Counted from the first letter of the stretch, positions 1 to 8,761 are shown. The stretch is DNA of 64,000 nt from Novosphingobium taihuense (GCF_007830315.1 NZ_VLKJ01000012.1:1-64000), one strand, 5' to 3'. The notes: generated by a model not told the origin, from the letters alone. Translations and numbers: made by a program.

Positions 1-229
1 CTGTCGAGACTGGCGGAAAGCACGGTGGTAGCATCCGCCATGGCAGACCGCCGCGCAACAGATACAGGATCGCCTCGACAATTCGCCTGAGCGGCCATTT
101 GCGCGGACGGCCCACATGCGACGGCGGTGGCAAAAACGGCTCAAGCAGCGCCCATTCGGCGTCGGTCAAATCACTTGGCAAAGCCAAGTCCGCGCGGGCA
201 TACTGCGCCCGAGTGGTGTCGGTCCACAT
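1..229 (-). CDS. IS5-family transposase, N-terminal part (cut by window start)
   Basis: The minus strand reads from an ATG at 229 through 76 codons with no stop and runs off the window. The protein starts MWTDTTRAQYARADLALPSD and continues with a DAEWALLEPFLPPP block and a GRPRKWPLRRIVEAILYLLR block, ending near GGLPWRMLPP. This is the typical N-terminal DUF4096-type region of IS5-family (IS427-like) transposases. The DDE catalytic core lies outside the window, so it is unknown whether the element is intact. Confidence 0.85.
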   Translation of the reverse strand, partial: MWTDTTRAQYARADLALPSDLTDAEWALLEPFLPPPSHVGRPRKWPLRRIVEAILYLLRGGLPWRMLPPCFPPVST

Positions 230-333
230 CCTTGATCTCCGGTAGTCTTCGCAAAACCACCTGAATCAACGACTTGGGCTCGCGTCAAGCTAACCCACTG
301 ATACCACTCAACTTAGTTTCGGATCAGGCTCTC
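1..333 (-). mobile_element. Probable right end of an IS5-type insertion sequence
   Basis: The transposase fragment at 1-229 is followed by about 100 non-coding bases. Reading out of the element on the minus strand, a plausible terminal repeat begins near 333 (GAGAGCCTGATCCGAAAC). The opposite end is not in the window, so neither the inverted repeat nor a target duplication can be checked. The boundary is an inference. Confidence 0.4.
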
Positions 334-360
334 ACGGTGAAATCACAAACCACTATAGAA

Positions 361-2379
361 TCACCCCGGCTCCCGCTTGCCAATAAAGTAGCTCATCGGG
401 TTGCTCCCCCGATAGCTGGCGTACTGCGGGTTCATCGCCTCATAGACCACCGCGTTTTCCAGCACGCGCTGGACGTAGTTGCGGGTTTCGGAAAGCGGGA
501 TCTTCTCGATCCATTCCACCCAGTCGATCCCCCCATTGCGCGGGTCGCCGTTGGCGCGCAGGAACTTGTTCACGTTGCCGGGGCCAGCGTTATAGGCAGC
601 CACGGCCAGCGGCCACGATCCGCGATAATAATCCAGCATCCGCGCGAAATAGCCCGAGCCGAGCTGGATATTGTACCCCGCATCCTGCGTCAGCGCCGAG
701 GCGTTGTACGACAGCCCCAGCTTGCCCGCCTGCTCGTTGGCCGTCCCCGGCATCAGCTGCATCAGGCCCCGCGCGCCGGCATGGCTGACTGCGTTCTGCG
801 CGAACTGGCTTTCCTGACGGCTGATCGCGTGAATGCCGGTCCACTTGGCCTCATAGCCCGGCGGCACCGGGATCAGCGGGAAGGCGATGTGCTGAAAATC
901 GAGGTAGCCGCGCGCCGCCGCTGCCTGCCCCACGATCACACCCAGATCGCGCCGACCCAGCTCACGCGCAAGGTTCGCCACCATCATGTGCTGCGCCTCG
1001 GTCTGCTGCTGCTCGGCCACTTCCTTGAAGAACCGGATTGTCGTCTTCCAGTCGCCATTGCGGGCGACCTCCCGCACGGCCAGTGTCAGCGGCTGGCTGT
1101 AGAACCGGCTGCGCTCGTCAGGCGAGGGCTGGACCGAAGAGTCGGTGGCAAATTGCGGCACCGGGCGGCCAAGCCGCTCCAGAGCGAGCAGTCCGTAGAA
1201 CTGGTCGCCATACTGCGCCGCCATCTCGAAATAGCGCCTAGCTTCGGCCTGCTGACCGGCGCGCGCCGCCGCCTTGCCAGCCCAGTAGAAGCCCTTCGAT
1301 CGCGTCCCCGGCGTCCGTGCGGCCGCACCATAACGCCAGAACAGCGGCGCTGCGCCGGCATAATCGCCGGTGTTGAAATAGCCTTGCGTGCCACCGAGCC
1401 ACATCAGCGAGGTGTAATCGTCACGCAAGTCATAGGCGCGGGCGCTGATATCCTCGCCGGGAGCGAAGGCATCGTCGATCCCGGCGGCAATCCGCATGGC
1501 CGTGCGCGCGTCACCCGATGTTGCCGCACCCCGCGCATTGACCAGCAGTTCCTCGACCCACTTGGCCTGATCGAGCGGCTTCCGCGCCAACAAGGGGCGG
1601 TTGGCCAGCAGATCGCGCGCGGCAGCACCCTGTCCGCCTTTGCGCAACTGCCGCACGCGCTGGAAGATGAAGCCCGGATCGGCGTTGAACTGCTGCGCAG
1701 GCACGCCCGCCAGCAGCACATAGGGATCGCCACCCTGCATCGCTGCCAGCCGCGCGCCGTCTATCGCCTTGCGAGCTGGGCTGATCCAAACGATCTGCCG
1801 CGCCGCCTGATCCACCGCGCCTGCCCACAGCAGCGCGTCCATCCGTGCATCGTGATCGTCAAGCGTAAAGCTCGTGCCCCAAGCAGAGAACAGCGCGGTT
1901 TCCGCCGCATCCGTCATCGCCCCGCCGCGCCACGCGGTCCGTGCCGCTTCACGCGCTTCGGGGCGGCCAAGCTGCGTCAACGCCAGCGCATATTGCGCGC
2001 GGCCAAGATTGGTCAGCGGCGGCTTCTGGCTGAAATAGGCAACAAGCCGCGAAGGATCGGCAAAGTCCCGCTCCAGCGAAAGCTCGGCATAGCGGCGCAG
2101 CTTCTCCTCGTCCGGGAAGCCCGGATAGGACAGCACGAAGCTCGAATAATCGGAAAAGCCGAAGCGGTTGGAACTCGACAGAAGCTTCCACCGATCCACC
2201 GCCGCCATCATCGGCCCGCCTTGACCGGCGACCAGATTGGCCCGCGCCCGGTCCCAGTCGGAACCGTCCGCACCATCTGTGCCGCTTGCGTGCACCGCGC
2301 TCGACGCGGCAACTGTCTGCAGCAGTACCCCCGCAAGACCCCATCGCAACATCAAGGCTTTCACGTCCATGCCGGACAT
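361..2379 (-). CDS. Soluble lytic murein transglycosylase (Slt type)
   Basis: Periplasmic enzyme that cleaves the MurNAc-GlcNAc bond of peptidoglycan and leaves 1,6-anhydro ends. The 672-residue protein has an N-terminal export signal, a long helical superhelix of the Slt70 U-domain kind, and a C-terminal SLT catalytic domain (about 510-645). The catalytic glutamate is E523 in AISRQES; GLMQLMPGTA and AVAAYNAGPGNV are the usual substrate-groove motifs. An AAGGAG sits upstream of ATG 2379; the ATG three codons in would also serve. It is divergent from dapA, with a shared 100-base control region. Confidence 0.93.
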   Translation of the reverse strand: MSGMDVKALMLRWGLAGVLLQTVAASSAVHASGTDGADGSDWDRARANLVAGQGGPMMAAVDRWKLLSSSNRFGFSDYSSFVLSYPGFPDEEKLRRYAELSLERDFADPSRLVAYFSQKPPLTNLGRAQYALALTQLGRPEAREAARTAWRGGAMTDAAETALFSAWGTSFTLDDHDARMDALLWAGAVDQAARQIVWISPARKAIDGARLAAMQGGDPYVLLAGVPAQQFNADPGFIFQRVRQLRKGGQGAAARDLLANRPLLARKPLDQAKWVEELLVNARGAATSGDARTAMRIAAGIDDAFAPGEDISARAYDLRDDYTSLMWLGGTQGYFNTGDYAGAAPLFWRYGAAARTPGTRSKGFYWAGKAAARAGQQAEARRYFEMAAQYGDQFYGLLALERLGRPVPQFATDSSVQPSPDERSRFYSQPLTLAVREVARNGDWKTTIRFFKEVAEQQQTEAQHMMVANLARELGRRDLGVIVGQAAAARGYLDFQHIAFPLIPVPPGYEAKWTGIHAISRQESQFAQNAVSHAGARGLMQLMPGTANEQAGKLGLSYNASALTQDAGYNIQLGSGYFARMLDYYRGSWPLAVAAYNAGPGNVNKFLRANGDPRNGGIDWVEWIEKIPLSETRNYVQRVLENAVVYEAMNPQYASYRGSNPMSYFIGKREPG

Positions 2380-2479
2380 ACTATGGAGCGGCTCCTTATC
2401 AGGCGCTGAACAGACCCCCGCAGGGTTCGGCTCGTCGTAAGCCGAACACGACTATGGGATAAATTGAGGGATATTGTCC

Positions 2480-3361
2480 ATGTTTTCCGGCTCCATTCCG
2501 GCTCTTGTGACTCCTTTTCGCGATGGAGCGTTTGACGAGAAAGCTTTTCGCCGCCTGGTCGACTGGCAGATCGAGAACGGCTCGTCCGCGCTCGTCCCCT
2601 GCGGCACCACCGGCGAGGCATCGACCCTGTCCAACGCCGAGCACCACCGCGTGATCGAAGTCTGCGTCGAGCAGGCCGCCGGCCGCGTGCCGGTCATCGC
2701 AGGCTGCGGCAGCAACGACACGATGAACGCGCTGCTGCACATGAACTTCTCCAAGAAGTGCGGTGCTTCGGCCGCGCTCTGCGTCGCGCCGTACTACAAC
2801 CGGCCGAGCCAGGCGGGCATCATCGCCCACTTCAGCTACCTAGCCGAGCACAACGACCTGCCGATCGTGCTCTACAACGTGCCCGGCCGCACCGTCACCG
2901 ACATCCTGCCCGAGACAGTGTGCGAACTCGCCAAGCGCTATCCTGACAGGATCGTCGCGATCAAGGACGCCAGCGGTGACCTCAGCCGCGTGACCGACCA
3001 CCGCATGGGCATCGGCAAGCACTTCTGCCAGCTTTCGGGCGACGATGAACTGGCGCTCCCCGCCAACGCAGCGGGCGCGGTCGGCTGCATTTCGGTGACG
3101 GCAAACGTCGCGCCGAAGCTCTGCGCCGAGTTCCAGGCAGCCTGCGCCGCCAACGATCTCGAAAAGGCGCGCGAGCTGAACGACAAGCTTTACCCGCTGC
3201 ACTACGCGATGTTCTCGGATGCCTCGCCCGCGCCGCTGAAGTACGCGCTGAGCCGTGTGTTCGAGGGCATCAACGACGAGCTGCGCCTGCCGCTCGTGCC
3301 CGCCAGCCCCGAAGCCCGCGCCAAGGTCGATGCCGCGCTGGAGCATGCCGGGCTGATCTGA
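2480..3361 (+). CDS. dapA: 4-hydroxy-tetrahydrodipicolinate synthase
   Basis: Condenses pyruvate with L-aspartate-semialdehyde, the first committed step to lysine and meso-diaminopimelate. The protein starts MFSGSIPALVTPF and has the family's GTTGE pyruvate-carboxylate site, the PYYNRPSQ block, YNVPGRT, and the Schiff-base lysine in IVAIKDASGD. The length (293 residues) fits the family. An in-frame TTG at 2474 is less likely than ATG 2480, which lies 9 bases after GAGGG. The enzyme supplies peptidoglycan precursor and faces the murein transglycosylase gene across a short divergent region. Confidence 0.95.
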   Translation: MFSGSIPALVTPFRDGAFDEKAFRRLVDWQIENGSSALVPCGTTGEASTLSNAEHHRVIEVCVEQAAGRVPVIAGCGSNDTMNALLHMNFSKKCGASAALCVAPYYNRPSQAGIIAHFSYLAEHNDLPIVLYNVPGRTVTDILPETVCELAKRYPDRIVAIKDASGDLSRVTDHRMGIGKHFCQLSGDDELALPANAAGAVGCISVTANVAPKLCAEFQAACAANDLEKARELNDKLYPLHYAMFSDASPAPLKYALSRVFEGINDELRLPLVPASPEARAKVDAALEHAGLI

Positions 3362-3369
3362 AAACAGGT

Positions 3370-3415
3370 CTGCCCCGACAAAGTGAGAAGTCCCACTTTC
3401 GCTTTGCCGGGGCAG
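3370..3415 (+). other. Strong hairpin between dapA and smpB
   Basis: CTGCCCCG (3370-3377) pairs with CGGGGCAG (3408-3415), and an inner CAAAG/CTTTG stem continues it after one mismatch. The inner arms could instead pair as AAAGTG/CACTTT. There is no U run afterwards, so this is not a classic intrinsic terminator. It may mark the 3' end of dapA mRNA or influence smpB translation, which starts only 20 bases later. Confidence 0.6.
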
Positions 3416-3434
3416 CGCCTACATGAGCGGGACC

Positions 3435-3917
3435 ATGGCACGTCCCGTACATCCTGAATTCGACAAGACCAAAGTCGTCGCCGAGAATCGCAAGGCGCGG
3501 TTCGAGTACTTCATCGAGGAGAAGTACGAGGCGGGCATCTGCTTGACCGGCACCGAGGTGAAATCGCTGCGCTTCGGTGAAGGCTCGATTGCCGAGAGTT
3601 ACGCCGAGGTGAAGAACGGCGAGGTCTGGCTGGTCAATTCCAACGTGCCGGAATTCAGCCACGGCAACCGCTTCAACCACGTACCCAAGCGCCCGCGCAA
3701 GCTGCTGTTGAAAGAACGCCAGATCGCAAAGTTTACCGGCGCCGTTGAGCGCAAGGGCATGACGCTCGTGCCGCTGTCGATCTATTTCAACAGCCGTGGC
3801 CGCGCCAAGGTCGAACTCGCGCTGGCCAAGGGCAAGAACGTGGCCGACAAGCGTGCCACCATCAAGGACCGCGACTGGAAACGGGACAAGGCCCGGATCA
3901 TGAAAGATCACGGGTAA
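3435..3917 (+). CDS. smpB: SsrA-binding protein SmpB
   Basis: Partner of tmRNA in trans-translation: it delivers tmRNA to stalled ribosomes and mimics the tRNA anticodon arm. The 160-residue protein shows the family blocks ENRKARFEYFIEEKYEAGI, LTGTEVKSLR, ISY-like AESYAEV and the basic C-terminal tail KGKNVADKRATIKDRDWKRDK. ATG 3435 gives MARPVHPEF, the usual start in relatives; ATG 3423 adds four residues and has no better ribosome site. No tmRNA gene was recognised nearby. Confidence 0.95.
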   Translation: MARPVHPEFDKTKVVAENRKARFEYFIEEKYEAGICLTGTEVKSLRFGEGSIAESYAEVKNGEVWLVNSNVPEFSHGNRFNHVPKRPRKLLLKERQIAKFTGAVERKGMTLVPLSIYFNSRGRAKVELALAKGKNVADKRATIKDRDWKRDKARIMKDHG

Positions 3918-4024
3918 GTCACCTCAGCGGTGATGCACTTCACCGACCGGCAAGGAAATCCGGTCTAGTTGCGATCTGATGTCCCGTGGCGGGGCGGACG
4001 GGAAACGGGTAGAACTAGCAGGCG

Positions 4025-4585
4025 ATGTTCGACAGGATCGTCAACTGGGCGCGGGCAAACATGCCGACGCGTGAGCAGATGGAGCAGAACCGCTTCGCCC
4101 GTCCGCTCGCCGCGCGCCATGAACTTTGGCGTTTTACCCGCCGCTCGGTGCCGCGCGGCGTGGCGGCCGGCCTGTTCATCGGAATCTTCGCGCTGATCCC
4201 GGGCGTACAGATCGTCGGCGCGGCCTTGATGTGCGTGCCGTGCCGGGGCAACATCCCGCTCGCCGTGCTGATGACCTTCATCTCGATCCCGCCGACCACG
4301 CTGTTCGTGTTTCTCCCCGGCGCGATCGCGGTCGGTAACAGCTTCGGTTTTCACGCCGATTTCTCCACTGTCCACGCCTTGATGACCAAGGGTGCGGGGC
4401 TGGGCGAATGGCTGGCCTGGCTGGGCTCCGACGCCGCACCCTCGCTGATCATCGGGCTGTTCCTGATCTCCGTGATTGCAGCAGCCCTCGGTTATGTCAT
4501 CTCCGCGCTCGGCTGGCGCTGGTGGACGGCACATAAGCGCAAGGTGCGCAAGGCGCGCGCCGCAGCACGCGATTTCCCTGACTGA
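4025..4585 (+). CDS. DUF2062 membrane protein
   Basis: A 186-residue inner-membrane protein with a cytoplasmic N-terminus and several hydrophobic segments (about 50-65, 78-105, 140-165), ending in a basic tail (HKRKVRKARAAARDF). The segment RRSVPRGVAAGLFIGIFALIPGVQ is typical of DUF2062. Function is unknown. Its stop overlaps the start of cckA by one base (TGATG), so the two are probably cotranscribed and translationally coupled. Confidence 0.85.
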   Translation: MFDRIVNWARANMPTREQMEQNRFARPLAARHELWRFTRRSVPRGVAAGLFIGIFALIPGVQIVGAALMCVPCRGNIPLAVLMTFISIPPTTLFVFLPGAIAVGNSFGFHADFSTVHALMTKGAGLGEWLAWLGSDAAPSLIIGLFLISVIAAALGYVISALGWRWWTAHKRKVRKARAAARDFPD

Positions 4586-7017
4586 TGGTCGGTTCCGGCA
4601 GCGAGGCGGCGACCGCGACTGACGCGCCCGCGCCGCTGCGTGACTGGCTGATGCTTGGCGGGGCCGTGCTGGCGAGCGCAGGCGTGCTGTGGACGGTTTC
4701 GGGCCAGCCTTTGCTGGTCGCAGGTTTCGTCGGCGGCGTTGGCGTGATCGGAGCGGCGCTGCGGCTCGCCTTCCGGTCGCCGCAAGTCGCGGCGGAAGCC
4801 GAGTTCGCTGTTCCGGACTGGTCGGTCACCAATGCCGCGATCGAACGCAGCGATGTGGGCATCGCGATCACCGACCGCGCCGGACGGCTGGTCTGCGCCA
4901 ATGCGTTGATGGGTGAGTGGTTCGGCCCTGCCGCCGCTCCGCCGCGCCTGCCGCTGGAGCGTGCCTCCACCGAACTGCTCGAAGCCGCCACCCGGGCCGC
5001 ATGGCGCGATGGCACGGCATCGGCGGAAGGACTGGCATCCACGCAGGGCACGTGGCGCGCCGAACTGTCGCGGGCAGGGCGGGGCGAGGACTTTCTCGTC
5101 TGGCGGTTCCTGCCCGTCGTCACCCACGATCTCGTGGCCGACATGGCCGGACATATCGGTGGAAAGCTCGGGCGGGCCTTGTCGCGCGAGGGGCTGCAGT
5201 CGGCAGTCGTCGCGCCCGACGGTGCGATCGTTGCGGCCAACACCGCCTTCGCCCAGCGCGCTACCGGCTCGCCCACGCAGGACCTGACCGGCGCGGACTT
5301 CGTGTCCTACCTTGTCAGCGACGAGAGCGACCGCATCTTCTATGCCCGCGAGGGTCGCAAGGGCACGCCGGTCAAGCTGGTCCACCTGCCCGTGGCCGAC
5401 CCCGACGGCATCGCCAACATCGACCCGGCGCGCACCGCCTCGCTGTTTCTGCTGATTGATAGCCAGGGCGGCGTTGGCGAGGTGAGCGCAGGGCTGCCCC
5501 AGATCGAGGCGCTGCTCGCGCGCCTGCCGCTCGGCCTTGCCATGACCGACCGCGACGGCCGCTTCCTCTTTGCCAACGCCGCGTTCTTGCGCGCCGCCGG
5601 GCACGAGGACAGGATTCCGCCGCCTTATCCATCCGACCTCGTGATCAAGGAGGACAAGGGCGCGCTGCTCGATGCGGTGCGCCGCTATGCGCAAGGGCAG
5701 GCGACGGCGGGCGACGTGGCCGTGCGGCTTCGCGCAGCGCCGGACGAGCCGGTCTCGCTCAGCCTCGCCGGCGTGCGCGGACTGGGCGAGGGGGCGGTGC
5801 TGCTCAGCCTCAAGGACTCGTCCGAGGAGACTCGGCTCAAGCGCGAGATTGCGCAGGCCACCAAGATGCAGGCGGTCGGCCAGCTCGCTGGCGGCGTCGC
5901 GCACGATTTCAACAATGTGCTGACCGCGATCATCGGCTATTGCGACCTCATGCTGATGCGCCACACGCCGGGCGACAGCGACTATGACGACATCCAGCAG
6001 GTCAAGGCGAACTCGAACCGTGCAGCTTCTCTGACGCGGCAGTTGCTTGCCTTCTCGCGCCAGCAGACCCTGCGCCCGCAAGTGCTGCAGCTGCCAGACG
6101 TTGTCGCCGAAGTATCCGCGCTGCTGAAGCGGCTGATCGGCGAGAAGATCACGCTTGAGGTCACGCACGACCGCGATCTCGGCTTCGTCCGGGCCGACCC
6201 GACCCAGCTCGAACAGGTCCTCCTTAACCTTGCCGTCAACGCGCGCGATGCGATCAACGACAAGCTGGCGGCGGTTGGGGCCAAGGGCGGCGGCGTGGTC
6301 AAGCTGATGACCCGGCGGATAACCGCAGCCGACGTGCGCGCAATGAAGAGCGAGATCCTGCCGGTGGGTGATTACACCGCGCTGGTGGTGGAGGACAACG
6401 GCCACGGCATCAAGCCCACGCAGATCGGCAAGATCTTCGAGCCGTTCTTCACCACGAAGGAAAAGGGCAAGGGCACCGGCCTCGGCCTGTCGACGGTCTA
6501 TGGCATCGTCAAGCAATCGGGCGGGTTCATCTTTGCCGAGAGCGAGGTCGGCAAGTTCACCCGCTTCAGCATCTACCTGCCGGTCCACGTCCCCGACGCC
6601 GCCGAGCCCGCGCCGACAGTGCGGGCCACGGCTGAGCCCAAGCGCGAATGGTCGGGCGGTGGGCGCATCCTGTTGGTCGAGGACGAGGACACCGTCCGTG
6701 CGGTGGCCGAACGCGCGCTGGTGCGGCAGGGTTATGAGGTGACGACAGCGGCTGATGGAGAGGAGGGGCTTGAAGCGATCGGCAAGGGCAGCTTCGATCT
6801 CGTCGTGTCCGACGTGGTCATGCCGACGATGGATGGCCCGGCCATGGCTCGCGAAATCCGAAACCTGCGCCCCGAACTGCCATTCCTGTTCATGTCGGGC
6901 TATGCCGAGGAGCAGTTGCGGCGCGAGATCGACATTCCCAACATGCACTTCCTGGCTAAGCCGTTCTCGGTTCAGCAGATCTGCGACGCGGTAGAAATGG
7001 TGCTGCGCGGGCGGTAA
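4585..7017 (+). CDS. cckA: Hybrid histidine kinase CckA
   Basis: Cell-cycle hybrid kinase at the top of the CckA-ChpT-CtrA phosphorelay of alphaproteobacteria. The 810-residue protein has two N-terminal membrane segments (about 20-62), PAS-like sensory regions, a HisKA domain with phosphoacceptor H440 in GGVAHDFNNVLTAIIGY, a HATPase_c domain (DNGHGI, GTGLGLSTVYGI) and a C-terminal receiver with D743 in VVSDVVMPTMDG and lysine in FLAKPFS. The NNVLTAIIGYCDL signature is the CckA type and not a generic kinase. chpT and ctrA are outside the window. Confidence 0.93.
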   Translation: MVGSGSEAATATDAPAPLRDWLMLGGAVLASAGVLWTVSGQPLLVAGFVGGVGVIGAALRLAFRSPQVAAEAEFAVPDWSVTNAAIERSDVGIAITDRAGRLVCANALMGEWFGPAAAPPRLPLERASTELLEAATRAAWRDGTASAEGLASTQGTWRAELSRAGRGEDFLVWRFLPVVTHDLVADMAGHIGGKLGRALSREGLQSAVVAPDGAIVAANTAFAQRATGSPTQDLTGADFVSYLVSDESDRIFYAREGRKGTPVKLVHLPVADPDGIANIDPARTASLFLLIDSQGGVGEVSAGLPQIEALLARLPLGLAMTDRDGRFLFANAAFLRAAGHEDRIPPPYPSDLVIKEDKGALLDAVRRYAQGQATAGDVAVRLRAAPDEPVSLSLAGVRGLGEGAVLLSLKDSSEETRLKREIAQATKMQAVGQLAGGVAHDFNNVLTAIIGYCDLMLMRHTPGDSDYDDIQQVKANSNRAASLTRQLLAFSRQQTLRPQVLQLPDVVAEVSALLKRLIGEKITLEVTHDRDLGFVRADPTQLEQVLLNLAVNARDAINDKLAAVGAKGGGVVKLMTRRITAADVRAMKSEILPVGDYTALVVEDNGHGIKPTQIGKIFEPFFTTKEKGKGTGLGLSTVYGIVKQSGGFIFAESEVGKFTRFSIYLPVHVPDAAEPAPTVRATAEPKREWSGGGRILLVEDEDTVRAVAERALVRQGYEVTTAADGEEGLEAIGKGSFDLVVSDVVMPTMDGPAMAREIRNLRPELPFLFMSGYAEEQLRREIDIPNMHFLAKPFSVQQICDAVEMVLRGR

Positions 7018-7020
7018 TTC

Positions 7021-7036
7021 GTTCACATATGTGAAC
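7021..7036. promoter_or_regulatory. Perfect 16-base palindrome after cckA
   Basis: GTTCACATATGTGAAC is its own reverse complement and starts three bases after the cckA stop. It lies about 20 bases before the predicted start of the structured RNA at 7055. It could be a dimeric regulator's operator for that RNA. It does not fit the alphaproteobacterial LexA site GTTC-N7-GTTC. Confidence 0.45.
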
Positions 7037-7054
7037 AAGGGTTTACGGGGTTTA

Positions 7055-7250
7055 CACTGTCCTGAGAGAAAACTTCGGGGTGGTTTTCGGGCGCTCTAAC
7101 CGCAGGTTTCACATTCGGGTGAATGGCTGACCCAAGCCTGCGCGCCGGATGCACGAAGGGCGAAGGCTTGGTGCCCGGTAAAGCACGAGCGATTGACGGT
7201 TCAAGGAGCGTTGCGGAGCCTGCCTTGCAACCTGGGGTGTAGGACAGGTG
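7055..7250 (+). ncRNA. ssrS: Candidate 6S RNA (ssrS)
   Basis: This 235-base gap between cckA and the oxidoreductase gene has no credible reading frame but folds well. CTGTCCT (7057-7063) closes with AGGACAG (7241-7247). CGCTC and AACCG (7092-7102) pair with CGGTT and GAGCG (7197-7210). An apical CCAAGCCT/AGGCTTGG hairpin caps it, and the open central region holds small hairpins on both strands (GAAAAC/GTTTTC at 7068-7088, GTTGC/GCAAC near 7210-7232). That is the layout of 6S RNA, the RNA polymerase holoenzyme decoy. From memory, E. coli 6S shares the blocks GGCGCTC and GGTTCAAGG in the same order. Strand and ends are inferred. Confidence 0.5.
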
Positions 7251-7252
7251 AT

Positions 7253-8287
7253 TTACAACCGGAATGGTGGAACCGGTTGAGCCGTCCCGGTGCGCGCGGA
7301 TTCGGTGGCGGCTTCGACCACGGCCATCACCGCCAGCGCCTGCTCCGCAGTGACGGCGAGTGGCGCTCCATCAAGTGCCATCGCGATACCGGCGTAAAAG
7401 GCGGGATAGTCGCCCGGATGGACGGTGAGTGGATGGGTTTGCCCCTCGGCCTCGTAGCGGGTGAGGGGAGTATCCTCTTGGCCCCAATCCGGCGCGCCGG
7501 GGCGCAGGCCTTCGAGCAATTGCGCCTCCTGCGGATCGAGGCCGTGCTTGATCAGGCTGCCTTCACTCCCGTGGACGATGAAGCGGGGGGAGCCGCCAGC
7601 CACGAGCATTCCTGCGTGAAGGACACAGCGCATGTCGGGAAATTCGAGCACGACATGCGCCCAGTCGTCAGTCCGCGCCCCATCGCGCAAGGCGCCAAGG
7701 CTGGCGATCACGCGGGTTGGCTGGCCGAACAGGCAGAGCACCTGGTCGACCAGGTGCGGCCCGAGATCGGCCCAGACGCCGCTGCCGGGGCCGGGGTTCT
7801 CGCGCCAGCGATCGCGCACCACGGGTCGGAAGCGGTCGAAGTGGCTTTCGAAGTGGGCGACCTTGCCGATCACGCCTTGTTCGATCGCGTTGGCGATGGT
7901 GAGGAAATCGCCGTCCCAGCGGCGATTGTGGAAGACGCTGAGCAGGGTGCCCTTTTCTGCGGCGTGCGCGGCGATGAGGCGGGCATCTTGAAGGGTGAGG
8001 GCAAGGGGCTTGTCCACGACCACCGCCTTGTCTGCCGCGACTGCGGCGTGGGCGAGGGGAGCGTGGCTGTCGTTCGGCGTGGCGATGACGACGAGATCAA
8101 TCGCCGGGTCGGCAAGCACGGTGGCGATATCGGCTTCGACGCGCATTTTGGGCAGGTCGGCATGGACTTTGGCCGGATCGCTGGAGACGACGGCGGTAAG
8201 GCGCAGGCCGGGTTCGGCCAGGATCAACGGGGCGTGGAAGGTCTTTCCGGCATAGCCATAGCCGATGAGGGCGACGTTGTGGGGCAC
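7253..8287 (-). CDS. Gfo/Idh/MocA-family oxidoreductase
   Basis: NAD(P)-dependent dehydrogenase of about 344 residues. The Rossmann motif is at the start (VALIGYGYAGKTFHAPLI), the catalytic-lysine motif is VVDKPLAL, and the C-terminal alpha/beta substrate domain follows. The true substrate cannot be read from sequence; relatives act on sugars, inositols or bile pigments. I chose GTG 8287 because AAGGA lies 8 bases upstream and the Rossmann strand then begins at residue 4. An ATG at 8326 would add 13 residues of no family character. No obvious operon partner. Confidence 0.85.
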   Translation of the reverse strand: MPHNVALIGYGYAGKTFHAPLILAEPGLRLTAVVSSDPAKVHADLPKMRVEADIATVLADPAIDLVVIATPNDSHAPLAHAAVAADKAVVVDKPLALTLQDARLIAAHAAEKGTLLSVFHNRRWDGDFLTIANAIEQGVIGKVAHFESHFDRFRPVVRDRWRENPGPGSGVWADLGPHLVDQVLCLFGQPTRVIASLGALRDGARTDDWAHVVLEFPDMRCVLHAGMLVAGGSPRFIVHGSEGSLIKHGLDPQEAQLLEGLRPGAPDWGQEDTPLTRYEAEGQTHPLTVHPGDYPAFYAGIAMALDGAPLAVTAEQALAVMAVVEAATESARTGTAQPVPPFRL

Positions 8288-8352
8288 GAGAGAATCCTTG
8301 AGCGTGGCTGTTCTGTCGTATGGCACCGCAATCGTTGATCACCCACCCCCAA

Positions 8353-8372
8353 CCCCTCCCTCAAGGGAGGGG
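8353..8372. repeat. Short G/C-rich hairpin element
   Basis: CCCCTCCCT and AGGGAGGGG form a perfect 9-base-pair stem with a two-base loop, flanked by CCACCCCCAA and GGAGCGAGAC. Elements of this look recur between genes in many sphingomonad and caulobacter genomes as REP-like units or mRNA ends. Here it lies between two minus-strand genes and may end the transcript coming from 8441. Confidence 0.5.
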
Positions 8373-8440
8373 AGCGAGACTTGCGAGTAGCCGCAGCGGG
8401 GAGGGTTCCGGCGCCATCGAATTTGCGACCAACTTAACCT

Positions 8441-8761
8441 TCAGAATTTCAGTTGGAGTGCAAAGGCTTCACCTTCGATCAACCCCTCTGCCTTGCGCAC
8501 GGAGGCCTTGATCGGAACCATCCAGCCGCGCTCCTTGCTGGGGAATGCCGAGGTGCGCCATTCGGTTTCGCCAACCTGCACCGTCACCTTGACCGATCCC
8601 CAGCCCGCGCGGCGGCCGGTTTCGAGGCGGTGCATCAGCGCCGTTGCGCTGAGCGCTTCGCCCACTTCGCCATCCACCGTGACGAAGAACCAGTCGCCCC
8701 CGTTGGCCCCGCCGGACCAGCGCCAGAGCGTTGTCGTCGTCGCATAAGCATCGTCGCTCAT
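8441..8761 (-). CDS. DUF1905 domain protein
   Basis: A 106-residue protein (LWRWSGGANGGDWFFVTVDGEVGEAL, then RRAGWGSVKVTVQVGETEWRTSAFPSKERG, ending FALQLKF) matching the small beta-barrel DUF1905 family. Function is unknown. Its ATG overlaps the stop of the cyclophilin-like gene by four bases (ATGA), so the two are translationally coupled. Confidence 0.85.
   Translation of the reverse strand: MSDDAYATTTTLWRWSGGANGGDWFFVTVDGEVGEALSATALMHRLETGRRAGWGSVKVTVQVGETEWRTSAFPSKERGWMVPIKASVRKAEGLIEGEAFALQLKF

Noticed and set aside
274..2409. Long plus-strand open frame (over 700 codons) opposite the transglycosylase gene
   Set aside because: Antisense shadow caused by high GC; no domain, and the minus strand encodes a clear lytic transglycosylase.
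7021..7036. LexA/SOS box
   Set aside because: The alphaproteobacterial LexA spacing GTTC-N7-GTTC is not met; this is a simple palindrome.
4492..7038. Minus-strand open frame of about 850 codons opposite cckA
   Set aside because: Product is rich in His/Arg/Gln without recognisable domains, the usual shadow of a GC-rich gene; cckA is certain.
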